Shown: piece by piece, positions 17,169 through 25,643 of the stretch
How positions within the stretch are numbered: the first letter of the stretch is position 1
How the letters are laid out: every line of letters starts with the position of its first letter
Assembly (NCBI GenBank): GCA_036271555.1
Contig: DATBAK010000059.1
Coordinates: forward strand, 29,267-93,266
Length of the DNA stretch: 64,000 bases
Source: Acidimicrobiia bacterium
Lineage (GTDB): Bacteria; Actinomycetota; Acidimicrobiia; IMCC26256; PALSA-610
Reading direction: 5' to 3'
The notes under the pieces: generated by a model
Seen by the model: the letters and a program-made list of their open reading frames with translations, nothing else
The model's database searches: none
Told to the model about the DNA's origin: nothing
Made by a program: the position numbers and the translations under genes

Positions 17169-19247
17169 ATGCCCAACGATCCGTACCAGTTCTTCCGCGT
17201 CGAGGCGCGCGAGCTCGTCGAGCAACTCGTGCAGTGCGCGCTCGACCTCGAGAAGGGCGATCGCGCCGCGCTCGCGATGCTGCTTCGGCACGCGCACACG
17301 CTGAAGGGCGCGGCGCGGGTGGTGAAGCAGACCGCGATCGCCGACGCCGCGCACGCGGTGGAAGAGGTGTTGCAGCCGTTCCGGGAGGGCACGGACGCGG
17401 TTCCGGTGCGCGCGGTCGAATCCGTGCTCGGGTACGTCGACGCGATCCGAGCCGCGCTCGACGTGCTGCCCGGCCCCGACGGCGCCGCTCCGCCGGCCGC
17501 AGAGAACGACACGGAGGCGCCGCCGGCCGCCGCGGCCGGGGCCGCGCCCCGCAGCGTTCGCACCGACATCTCCGAGCTCGACGTCGTGATCGAGGGGCTC
17601 GGCGAGACGCACTCGCGACTCGGCGCGCTCGAGCGTGACCTCGGCGCGGTCGGACGGGTGAGCGACCTGGCCGACGACATCGTGGCGCAGCTCGCGACGG
17701 TGCTCGGACCCGACGCGGTCGAGGGCCTGTCGGCGCGGACCGCGGAACGCGCACGCCGGACCGCGGTTGACCTGAGACGCCTGATCGGAGACCTCGCGCG
17801 CAACGCCGACAGCGGCGTCGCGCGCGTCGACCGTGAGCTGCGCGAGATGCGCGACGCGGTCGAGCGCATCCGGCTCGTTCCCGCGCGCGTGCTGTTCACC
17901 GATCTCGAGCGCGCCGCGCGCGACGTCGCGCGCGCGCTCGGCAAGCGGGTCGAGTTCGTCGGGGAGGGCGGCGACGTCCGGCTCGACGCCCACATCCTCG
18001 AGACCGCGCAGCGTGCCCTCCACCAGTCGGTCCGCAACGCGGTCGCGCACGGCATCGAGACCGAGTCCGATCGGACGCGCGCCGGCAAGCCGGCTGCAGG
18101 AACCGTCACGGTCTCGATCGAGCTGCGTGACGCGCGGATCGTGTTCGCGTGTCGCGACGACGGGCGCGGCGTGGATCTCGAAGCCGTGCGCGCGAAGGCG
18201 CGAGCGAAGGGGCTCTCGGAGGCCGAAGCCGACCGGCTCGGACGCGACGACCTCGTACGCCTGCTGCTCGCCGGTGGGATCAGCACGTCGGCAGCGGTGA
18301 CGGAGGTCTCCGGCCGCGGCATCGGGCTCGACGTCGTGAGCGAGGCCGCGACGCGGCTCGGCGGCGATGTCCGCGTCGATACGGAAGCGGGCCGGGGCAC
18401 GACCATCGAGCTCGACGTTCCCCATGCCGTCGCGGCGTTCGAGGCCCTGGAGGTCGACGCCGGTCAGCGGCGCATGCTGCTGCCCCTCGACGCGGTCGCG
18501 AGCACCCGCCGGGTCGACCCGCGCGAGATCCACGTCGGTGCCGACGGCGACGTCGTGACGATCGACGGCGCGGTCGTGCCGTTCGTCCCGCTCGCCGCGG
18601 TGCTCGACGGATCGACGATCGACCTCACCGCGGGAGTGCCGTGCACGCTCGTGATGGTCGCGGCGGGGGAACGCGTCGTCGCGGTCGGTGTCGACCGTCT
18701 GCTCGGCACGTCCGGCGTCGTCGCCCGACCGCTGCCCGAGCTCGTACGCAACACGCCGCTGGTGTCGGGTACCGCGTTCGACGCCGAGGGCAACCCGCGC
18801 CTCGTGCTCGCGCCGGACGCATTGGTCGCCGAGGCGGTCAGCGGCACGCGCCGGGCGCGTGCGGCCGAGCCGCGCGCCATCGATCCGATCCTCGTCGTCG
18901 ACGATTCGCTGACGACACGGATGTTGGAACAGAGCATCCTCGAGTCGGCCGGCTATCTCGTCGAGGTCGCAACGTCGGCCGAGGAGGGCCTCGACGTCGC
19001 CCGCCGGGTCCCGCACTCGTTGTTCCTCGTCGACGTCGAGATGCCGGGCATGGACGGCTTCACGTTCGTCGCGCAGACGCGCGCCGACGCCGCGCTGCGC
19101 GCCACGCCCGCGATCCTCGTCAGCTCGCGCAACGCGCCCGAAGACCTCGAGCGCGGGTTCGGTGCGGGCGCGAGCGCATACATCACGAAGGGCGAGTTCG
19201 ACCAGGGAGTGCTGCTCGAGCGCGTCCGAGAGCTGACAGTCCGCTAG
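17169..19247 (+). CDS. cheA: Chemotaxis histidine kinase CheA fused to a receiver
   Basis: A 692-aa CheA: Hpt domain with HAHTLKGAAR (phospho-acceptor probably His43), a variable Ala/Pro-rich linker in place of a clear P2 domain, a dimerisation region, HATPase_c (about 270-420, N-box HQSVRNAVAHG and SGRGIGLDVV), a CheW-like P5 domain (about 430-555) and a C-terminal receiver (about 575-692, Asp about 621). Such CheA-REC hybrids are common in alternative chemosensory pathways, where the receiver often acts as a phosphate sink. It starts 5 bp after the MCP stop. CheB follows immediately after its own stop. Confidence 0.9.
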   Translation: MPNDPYQFFRVEARELVEQLVQCALDLEKGDRAALAMLLRHAHTLKGAARVVKQTAIADAAHAVEEVLQPFREGTDAVPVRAVESVLGYVDAIRAALDVLPGPDGAAPPAAENDTEAPPAAAAGAAPRSVRTDISELDVVIEGLGETHSRLGALERDLGAVGRVSDLADDIVAQLATVLGPDAVEGLSARTAERARRTAVDLRRLIGDLARNADSGVARVDRELREMRDAVERIRLVPARVLFTDLERAARDVARALGKRVEFVGEGGDVRLDAHILETAQRALHQSVRNAVAHGIETESDRTRAGKPAAGTVTVSIELRDARIVFACRDDGRGVDLEAVRAKARAKGLSEAEADRLGRDDLVRLLLAGGISTSAAVTEVSGRGIGLDVVSEAATRLGGDVRVDTEAGRGTTIELDVPHAVAAFEALEVDAGQRRMLLPLDAVASTRRVDPREIHVGADGDVVTIDGAVVPFVPLAAVLDGSTIDLTAGVPCTLVMVAAGERVVAVGVDRLLGTSGVVARPLPELVRNTPLVSGTAFDAEGNPRLVLAPDALVAEAVSGTRRARAAEPRAIDPILVVDDSLTTRMLEQSILESAGYLVEVATSAEEGLDVARRVPHSLFLVDVEMPGMDGFTFVAQTRADAALRATPAILVSSRNAPEDLERGFGAGASAYITKGEFDQGVLLERVRELTVR

Positions 19248-20348
19248 ATGCAAGCCGGTAAGCAGATGATCCACGAGAACGAGAAGATCCTGCGCGTGCT
19301 CGTCGCCGAGGACTCGGCGACGGTGCGGGCCCACGTCCGGTCGGTGCTCGACGCCGACCCCGGATTGACGGTCGTCGGCGAGGCCGCCGACGGTCAGGGC
19401 GCGATCGCGCGCTGCCTCGAGCTGCGACCCGACGTCATCACGATGGACATGATGATGCCCGAGGTGAGTGGGCTCGCGGCGACCGAGTACCTGATGGCCC
19501 ACCGTCCGACCCCGATCCTGATCGTGTCGTCGTCGATCGACCGCGGTGAGCTGTTCCACACCTACGACGCGTTGGCGGCGGGCGCGGTCGACGTGCTCGA
19601 GAAGCCCGACCGCGATACCGATCCGGTCGAGTGGTCGCGCCGACTCGTGTCCTCGGTGAAGCGTGTGGCGCGCATTCGCGTGATCACGCATCCGCGCGCG
19701 CGGCTCCTCGGTCACTCCATGCCGGTCGCGCCGCCACCGCCGGGCATCGCGCGATCGACGCGCCCGGCCGTGGTCACGATCGGCGCGTCGACCGGCGGAC
19801 CGGGCGCGATCGTCGAGGTCCTGCGCGGCCTGCCCGCGTCGTTCGACCTGCCAACGCTGTTCGTGCTGCACATTGGCGCGCCGTTCGGCACCGCCTTCGT
19901 CGAGTGGTTGGACGGTCAGCTCGACCGCCCGGTCGTCGAAGCGCGCGCCGGGATGGAGGTGAGCGCCCTCGCGGGTTCGGTCGCCATGGCGCGGCCGGAG
20001 CGGCATCTCGGTGTTCGCGACGGGTGCCTCTACCTGTCCGACGCGCCGGAGCGACACTCGTGCCGGCCCTCGATCGACGTGTTGTTCGAGACGGTCGCGC
20101 AGGAGTACGGGCCGCGCGCGGTGGGCTGCCTGCTCACCGGCATGGGCCGCGACGGTGCCGCGGGCCTCCGGCTCATGCGCGACTCCGGCGGCATCACGAT
20201 CGCGCAGGACGAGGCGACGTCGGTCGTCTACGGCATGCCGCGCGAGGCGGTGCGGCTCGACGCGGTCGAGCACGTGCTGCCGCTCGGCGCGATCGGCCCC
20301 GCGCTCGCGTCGCTCGTCGACGCGCGCAACCGGGAGCACGCCCGATGA
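19248..20348 (+). CDS. cheB: CheB protein-glutamate methylesterase
   Basis: A 366-aa methylesterase/deamidase that reverses CheR methylation. The receiver (about 14-130) has Glu21-Asp22, Asp67 and a lysine in VLEKPD. The CheB domain carries the catalytic triad: Ser of GASTGGPG (about 182), His of LHIGAPF (about 208) and Asp of GMGRDGA (about 301). The gene begins directly after the cheA stop; ATG 19248 and ATG 19266 are both possible, and neither has a good Shine-Dalgarno. Its stop overlaps the next gene (ATGA). Confidence 0.9.
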   Translation: MQAGKQMIHENEKILRVLVAEDSATVRAHVRSVLDADPGLTVVGEAADGQGAIARCLELRPDVITMDMMMPEVSGLAATEYLMAHRPTPILIVSSSIDRGELFHTYDALAAGAVDVLEKPDRDTDPVEWSRRLVSSVKRVARIRVITHPRARLLGHSMPVAPPPPGIARSTRPAVVTIGASTGGPGAIVEVLRGLPASFDLPTLFVLHIGAPFGTAFVEWLDGQLDRPVVEARAGMEVSALAGSVAMARPERHLGVRDGCLYLSDAPERHSCRPSIDVLFETVAQEYGPRAVGCLLTGMGRDGAAGLRLMRDSGGITIAQDEATSVVYGMPREAVRLDAVEHVLPLGAIGPALASLVDARNREHAR

Positions 20349-22735
20349 CACCCCGTGTGTTGATCCTCGACGACAGCCTCACGGTGCGCATGGACCTCGC
20401 GGCCGCGTTCGAAGCGGCCGGCTGCACGACCTCGATCTGCGCGACCGCGGGCGAGGCGCGCGCGCTCCTCGCCGAGCGGAGCGTCGATGTCATCGTGCTC
20501 GACGTGCTGCTGCCCGACGGCGACGGCGTCGAGCTGCTCGCCGAGCTGCGGCGCACGCCCGCGGGTCGCGACGCGGTCGTCCTGATGCTGTCGACCGAAG
20601 CCGAGGTCGGCGACCGCCTGCGCGCCTTGCGCACGGGCGCCGACGAGTACGTCGGCAAGCCGTACGACAGTCGCTACGTCGTCGCCAAGGCGCACGAGCT
20701 CCACCGCGCGCGCGTCGAAGCGCCCGCGGACGCGACGACGATCCTGATCATCGACGACAGCATCACGTTCCGCGAAGAGCTCCGGCGCGCGTGCGAAGAG
20801 GGCGGGTACCGCGTGCTCACCGCCGGCACCGGCGAGGACGGACTGCGCATCGCGGCCGTGCACCGCCCGGCCGCGATCGTCGTCGACGGACAACTGCCCG
20901 ACACCGACGGCGCCACGGTCATCCGGCGCATCCGCCTCGACGGCGCGCTCCGCAGCGTGCCCTGCGTGCTGTTGACCGGCTCCGAGGACGGCAGCGCCGA
21001 GCTGCGCGCGCTCGACGCCGGCGCCGACACGTTCATGCGCAAGGAGGACGACGTCTCCGTCGTCCTCGCGCGGCTGGGCGCGCTGCTGCGCCACGCGCTC
21101 CCGCCCGTGCCCGGCGCCCGCGAGCGCAGCACGTTCGCGCCGCAACGCCTCCTCGCGGTCGACGACAGCGCCACGTACCTGCACGAGCTCGCCCGTCAGC
21201 TGCGCGGCGACGGCTACGACGTCGTGGTCGCACGCTCGGGTGAGGAGGCGCTCGAGCTGCTCGGTGCACAACCCGTCGACTGCATCCTGCTCGATCTCAT
21301 GATGCCGGGCATCGGCGGCAGCGAGACGTGTCGCCGCGTCAAGGCGGTCCCGACGCTGCGCGACGTGCCGCTCATCATGCTCACCGCGATGGAGGACCCG
21401 GAGTCGTTGGTCGACGCGCTCGCCGCCGGCGCCGACGACTACATCCAGAAGTCGACCGAGTTCGAGGTCCTCACCGCGCGCGTGCGGGCCCAGCTGCGCC
21501 GCAAGCAGTTCGAGGACGAGCACCGCCACATCCGCGAGCAGCTCCTCGCGCGCGAGCTCGACGAGGCCGAGGCCGGTCGAGAGCACGCGCGCATGCAGGA
21601 ACAGCTGATGATCTCCGACCGCATGGCGTCCGTGGGTGTGCTCGCGGCCGGTGTCGCGCACGAGATCAACAACCCGCTCGGCGCCGTGCTCGGCAACCTC
21701 GTGCTCGCGCAGCAGGCGATCGTCGGGCTCGAGGTCGACTCGTCGTCGTCGGCGCGGCTGCAGGAGATCGTCGAGGAGATGCGCGACGCGCTCGAAGCTG
21801 CGCAGCGCATCCGCGACGTCGCTGCCGACCTGAAGCTGTTCGCTCGATCCGACACCGACGAAGAGGCTGCCATCGACGTGCAGCAGGTCGTGGAGTCTTC
21901 GATCCGCATGGCCCGCAACGAGATCCGACACCGCGCGCGCGTGAGCACGTCGTTCAAACCCGTGCCGCTCGTGCGCGCGAACGCGTCCCGGCTCGGCCAG
22001 GTGTTCCTCAACTTGATCGTGAATGCGGCCCAGGCGATCCCCGAGGGTCGTGCCGACGCCAACGAGATCTCGGTCCGGACGAACATCGACGACAGCGGTC
22101 GGGTGCTCGTCGAGGTCGCCGACACCGGCGCGGGCATTCCGCCCGAGGTGCGCGACAAGCTCTTCACGCCCTTCTTCACGACCAAGCCCGCAGGAGTCGG
22201 GACGGGCCTCGGGCTCTCGATCTGCAATCGCATCATCCACTCGTTCGGCGGCACGATCAGCGTCGAGAGCGAGCTCGGCGTGGGCACCGTGTTCGGCGTC
22301 CACCTCGTCGCCGCGAGCGACGTCGACGCCGCGGCGGTGATCGGGAGCGTCGACGAGACACCGGGCGCGTCGCGGCGAGGGACTGTGCTCGTCATCGACG
22401 ACGAACCGTCGGTCGGCGTGCTCGTCGAGCGAGTGCTGACGCGTGAGCACGACGTCCGCTGCACGATCGACGCGAACGAGGCGCTGAGCTGGATCGAATC
22501 CGGTCAGCGCTTCGACGTGATCCTGTGCGATCTCATGATGCCGCAGGTCACGGGGATGGAGTTCTACGAGCGCTTGCGGCAGTCGGTGCCGGAGCAGCGG
22601 GAAGCCGTCGTGTTCATCACGGGCGGCGCGTTCACCGCGGCCGCGCTCGAGTTCGTCGAGCAGCTGGACCGGCCGCTGCTCGAGAAGCCGTTCGACGTCG
22701 GCGCGCTGCGCGCGATCGTCAACGAGCGCGTCTGA
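20345..22735 (+). CDS. Histidine kinase with four receivers (REC-REC-REC-HisKA-HATPase-REC)
   Basis: A 796-aa cytoplasmic hybrid kinase. Three N-terminal receivers (about 1-120, 133-250, 271-388) each keep the acidic residues, the phospho-Asp and the lysine. A coiled coil leads to the DHp motif AHEINNPLGA (His about 439), HATPase_c (about 545-655, GTGLGLSI) and a fourth receiver (about 685-796, EKPFD). It is coupled to cheB by ATGA. It has no sensor domain, so its inputs are presumably phosphoryl groups from CheA and other kinases. It may integrate several signals and is the last gene of the plus-strand cluster. Confidence 0.9.
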   Translation: MTPRVLILDDSLTVRMDLAAAFEAAGCTTSICATAGEARALLAERSVDVIVLDVLLPDGDGVELLAELRRTPAGRDAVVLMLSTEAEVGDRLRALRTGADEYVGKPYDSRYVVAKAHELHRARVEAPADATTILIIDDSITFREELRRACEEGGYRVLTAGTGEDGLRIAAVHRPAAIVVDGQLPDTDGATVIRRIRLDGALRSVPCVLLTGSEDGSAELRALDAGADTFMRKEDDVSVVLARLGALLRHALPPVPGARERSTFAPQRLLAVDDSATYLHELARQLRGDGYDVVVARSGEEALELLGAQPVDCILLDLMMPGIGGSETCRRVKAVPTLRDVPLIMLTAMEDPESLVDALAAGADDYIQKSTEFEVLTARVRAQLRRKQFEDEHRHIREQLLARELDEAEAGREHARMQEQLMISDRMASVGVLAAGVAHEINNPLGAVLGNLVLAQQAIVGLEVDSSSSARLQEIVEEMRDALEAAQRIRDVAADLKLFARSDTDEEAAIDVQQVVESSIRMARNEIRHRARVSTSFKPVPLVRANASRLGQVFLNLIVNAAQAIPEGRADANEISVRTNIDDSGRVLVEVADTGAGIPPEVRDKLFTPFFTTKPAGVGTGLGLSICNRIIHSFGGTISVESELGVGTVFGVHLVAASDVDAAAVIGSVDETPGASRRGTVLVIDDEPSVGVLVERVLTREHDVRCTIDANEALSWIESGQRFDVILCDLMMPQVTGMEFYERLRQSVPEQREAVVFITGGAFTAAALEFVEQLDRPLLEKPFDVGALRAIVNERV

Positions 22736-22762
22736 AGCGCGTCGCCCCGAACATCACCGACG

Positions 22763-24322
22763 TCACCCGTCGAGGCGCCCGCAGAGACGCGCGACCGTCT
22801 CGAGGAACTGCTCGATGTCGAGCGGCTTCGTCATGTAGTCGGTCGCGCCGAGCTCGCGCAGCCGGTCGACCTGCGCCGGCGTCGCGTCGGCCGAGAGCAT
22901 GAGCACGGGCGTCTCGCGCGCCTCGGGTGAGGACCGGAGCCGCTCGAGCACGACATCGCCGTTGATGTCGGGCAGGTGGAGGTCGAGCAGCACGAGGTCG
23001 GGACGGCGCTCGCGCGCCAGCCGCAGCCCCGCGCGACCGGTCGTCGCCGAGACGAGCGAGTACTCCGCGTGCCCGGCGAGGATCCGCTCGACGAGCCGCA
23101 GGTTCGACGCGTTGTCCTCGACATAGAGAACGGTGCAGGTGTCGGTCGCCGTCTCCGTCTGGTCGGGCTCGCTCGGTGGCGCGGCGGGTCTCTCCGCTCG
23201 CACGCTCGCGGATTCGCCGCTGTCGCCGTTGGTCGACGCGCCGTTGGTCGACGCACCGTTGCCGGACGCACCGTTGCCGGACGCGCCGTTGGTCGACGCG
23301 CGGGGCGCGCCGAGCATCTCGTTCACGAGCTCGAGCAGGGTCTCGCCGGCCTGCACGATCTGCGCGGCGTTGTCGCGCTGCTCGGGGCCGAGCTCGTCGC
23401 CGGCAAGGAGCTTGCCGAAGCCGATGACGGCGTTGAGCGGCGTGCGCATGTCGTGGCCGATACGGGAGAGGAGCTCGGCCTTCGTCTTTCCGACGGCTTC
23501 GGCGGCCGCGCGCGCTTCGCGCAGCTCGTTCTCGAGGTGGACGTGATCGGTGACGTCGGTCACGACGACGACGACGCCGTCGATGTCGCCGTTGGGCCCG
23601 TGCAGCACGCGGCGATGACCTTCGACGACGCGCAGGTCGTCGTCCGGTGTCCGCACCCGGTAGCGCGACTCCTCGTGCTCCATCTCGCCCGAGAGCAGCT
23701 GCCGGTAGACCTCGCGGATCCGCTCGCGGTCGTCGGGATGCACGACGGGGGAGTCGAACACCGTGCCGCCGACGAGCGTGTCGGGCTCCGCGCCCAGGAC
23801 GCGACCCGCGGCGCTGCCGATCTCGCGGATCACGCCGTCCCGGTCGACGATGGAGATCACGTCGGAGCTCGTCTGCAGGATCGCCTCCGTCGTGCGGACG
23901 AGCTCGAGATGCTCGACCTCCAGGCGCTTGAACCTGCTGACGTCGCGCATCGTGCCGACGATCGCGGCGCGCTCGCGCCCGCCGTCGTCGCGGCGCCCGC
24001 GTACCGCGAGCCACGTTGTTGCCGCGTGCTCGCCGAACGCGACGACCGTCTCGAAGGGATCGCCGCGGTCGAGCGCCGCGTCGATGCCCTGCACGAGCGC
24101 GCTCGCATCGTCGCGGCGCGCGCGCCGGAGCAACGCGTCCAGCGTGACCCGCTTGGTCGCGACGTCGGCACCGACATCGACGCCGAGCGCAAGGATCTCG
24201 ATGTCGCTGCCGCGGAGCTCGAACGTGCGGGCGTCCGGGTCGTAGACGAAGACGATCGCGTCTCCGACTGCGAGCGCACGCTCGATCGTTCCCACCTCCG
24301 ATTGCGGCACGTTGGCAACCAT
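22763..24322 (-). CDS. Hybrid kinase-like protein PAS-PAS-HisKA-REC lacking HATPase
   Basis: A 519-aa protein: two PAS-like domains (about 15-135, 145-260), a HisKA helix pair with GHDMRTPLNAVIGF (His290), then a 58-residue low-complexity linker (338-395) and a receiver (396-519, Glu402-Asp403, Asp447, Lys499). The ATP-binding domain expected after residue 340 is absent. In its place is a five-copy 15-bp tandem repeat coding for Ala-Ser-x-Asn-Gly units. It cannot autophosphorylate by itself. It may act as a phosphotransfer hub or be phosphorylated in trans, or it may be decayed. ATG 24322 is the only start close to the first PAS. It is divergent from a regulator with a degenerate receiver. 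Confidence 0.85.
   Translation of the reverse strand: MVANVPQSEVGTIERALAVGDAIVFVYDPDARTFELRGSDIEILALGVDVGADVATKRVTLDALLRRARRDDASALVQGIDAALDRGDPFETVVAFGEHAATTWLAVRGRRDDGGRERAAIVGTMRDVSRFKRLEVEHLELVRTTEAILQTSSDVISIVDRDGVIREIGSAAGRVLGAEPDTLVGGTVFDSPVVHPDDRERIREVYRQLLSGEMEHEESRYRVRTPDDDLRVVEGHRRVLHGPNGDIDGVVVVVTDVTDHVHLENELREARAAAEAVGKTKAELLSRIGHDMRTPLNAVIGFGKLLAGDELGPEQRDNAAQIVQAGETLLELVNEMLGAPRASTNGASGNGASGNGASTNGASTNGDSGESASVRAERPAAPPSEPDQTETATDTCTVLYVEDNASNLRLVERILAGHAEYSLVSATTGRAGLRLARERRPDLVLLDLHLPDINGDVVLERLRSSPEARETPVLMLSADATPAQVDRLRELGATDYMTKPLDIEQFLETVARLCGRLDG
23225..23299 (-). repeat. Five-copy 15-bp coding tandem repeat
   Basis: Five contiguous 15-bp units, alternating between GCCGTTGGTCGACGC and ACCGTTGCCGGACGC as read on the plus strand. 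On the minus strand they encode Ala-Ser-Thr-Asn-Gly or Ala-Ser-Gly-Asn-Gly. The array sits where a HATPase domain would be expected. Confidence 0.9.
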
Positions 24323-24402
24323 AAGCCCGAGCGCTCGCCACAAGTGTGAGGTTGTCGCAACGTTGGGATTCGTGATCGCCGCGCACCCGCAGTTGCGCGA
24401 GT

Positions 24403-24408
24403 TAGCAT
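24403..24408 (+). promoter_or_regulatory. Candidate -10 box (TAGCAT) at the PAS-receiver-wHTH gene
   Basis: TAGCAT ends 1 nt before the GTG at 24410. If used, transcription would start around 24415 and translation would begin further in, for example at TTG 24479. Confidence 0.3.
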
Positions 24409-24409
24409 C

Positions 24410-25618
24410 GTGTCGTACTTCGTACGCGCGTCGCCGCCCCGGACCCCGGCGGCACGCCCGACTCGGGCAGGCCGCACCTTGGGGGACGGTTCCGAAGCCG
24501 ACGAACCGCTCGAGCGCCCGCCGAGCGGGGGCTCGACTCGCGTCGATCATCCCGAGGACGTCGACGACGTCGCGCTCGCCGACGTGCTCACGTGGTTGGT
24601 GGCCGAGCTCGGTGGTGAAGGCGTGATGGTCGCCGACGACGAAGGCTTCGTCGTGCTTGCCGACGATCGCGCCGAAGCGTGGTTCGGCTATCCGGCCGCG
24701 CGACTCGAGGGCATGCGCGTCGGCGATCTGCTGTCGGATCCTGCGAATCCGGCGGCCGATCCGTTGACGGTGACCGCGGATGCCGGCGGCAACCGTCGCG
24801 TCGACGCCCGTCGCGCCGACGCCACCGTGCGGCGGGTGCGGCTCGGCGCCAAGCCGGTGACCACGCGTCGGGGCCGGTTCCACGTCCTGACGATCATCGA
24901 CTCCGCAGACACGGAGGTTCCGGTACCGCCGCCGGAGCCGATCGGTCGGGTGCTCGTCGTCGGTCCGCTCGACGTGCGCGCCGACTCGGTGGTCGGGACG
25001 CTCGATGCGGTGGGCGCGGAGACGCTGACCGCGGAGAACGCGCGCGGCGCGCTGGTGCTGCTCGAGTCGGAGCGTCCCGACGTCGTGGTGCTCGACGACG
25101 ACCTGAGCTCCGTCGAGCTGTTCGCCGAGCTGCGCGTCCTGCGCGCCGCGACCGGCGCACCGATCATCGTCGTGAGCCCGCACGCGGAGGAAGACGATCG
25201 CGTCGGCGCGCTGCAACTGGGTGCCGACGACTACGTGATCCAGCCGTTCTCCACCGCCGAGCTCGCCGAGCGCGTGCGCGTGGTGGCCCGCCGGTCGGCG
25301 GCGCGCACACGGGTGGAGATACTGACGTTCGGTGACCTGGAGATCGAGCTCGACGCGCGCCGCGCGTCCGTCGCCGACCGCGACGTGCAGCTCAGTCCGA
25401 TCGAGTTCGACCTGCTCGTCTTTCTCGCGCGCACACCGCGCCACGTGTTCTCGCGCGCCGACCTGCTGCGCCACGTCTGGGGATCGCGCGCCGACTGGCA
25501 GACCGAGGCGACCGTGACCGAGCACGTGCGCCGGCTCCGTCGCAAGATCGAGCCGGATCCGAACGCGCCGCGTCGCATCATCACCGTGCACCGCGCCGGC
25601 TACCGCTTCGATCCCTGA
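24410..25618 (+). CDS. PAS-receiver-winged-helix regulator with degenerate receiver
   Basis: Up to 402 aa: N-terminal PAS-like domain (about 65-165), receiver-like domain (180-290) and OmpR-type winged helix (303-402). The receiver keeps Asp229 and Ser256. The acidic pair is replaced by Gly185-Pro186 and the invariant lysine by Gln278 (IQPF), so normal phosphorylation is doubtful. The wing domain closely resembles that of the regulator at 6070. The GTG at 24410 is the longest start, but a TAGCAT box at 24403-24408 would put the transcript start just inside it. TTG 24479 is an alternative. It is divergent from the ATPase-less kinase, 87 bp away. Confidence 0.8.
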   Translation: MSYFVRASPPRTPAARPTRAGRTLGDGSEADEPLERPPSGGSTRVDHPEDVDDVALADVLTWLVAELGGEGVMVADDEGFVVLADDRAEAWFGYPAARLEGMRVGDLLSDPANPAADPLTVTADAGGNRRVDARRADATVRRVRLGAKPVTTRRGRFHVLTIIDSADTEVPVPPPEPIGRVLVVGPLDVRADSVVGTLDAVGAETLTAENARGALVLLESERPDVVVLDDDLSSVELFAELRVLRAATGAPIIVVSPHAEEDDRVGALQLGADDYVIQPFSTAELAERVRVVARRSAARTRVEILTFGDLEIELDARRASVADRDVQLSPIEFDLLVFLARTPRHVFSRADLLRHVWGSRADWQTEATVTEHVRRLRRKIEPDPNAPRRIITVHRAGYRFDP

Positions 25619-25643
25619 TCGCCGGATACCACCGTCCGGAGCC

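Noticed and set aside
15544..17754. 736-residue minus-strand frame over the MCP gene
   Set aside because: Arg-rich shadow without domains.
16473..20351. 1292-residue minus-strand open frame under mcp, cheA and cheB
   Set aside because: It is a high-GC antisense shadow. The plus strand carries four intact signalling domains across the same bases, and the antisense protein is low complexity.
20228..22450. 740-residue minus-strand frame over the four-receiver kinase
   Set aside because: Composition (Asp, Arg, Val, Leu) is typical of antisense reading; no motif is visible and the plus-strand product is complete.
23225..23299. CRISPR-like array
   Set aside because: Five contiguous 15-bp units with no spacers, in frame with a coding sequence; it is a coding minisatellite.
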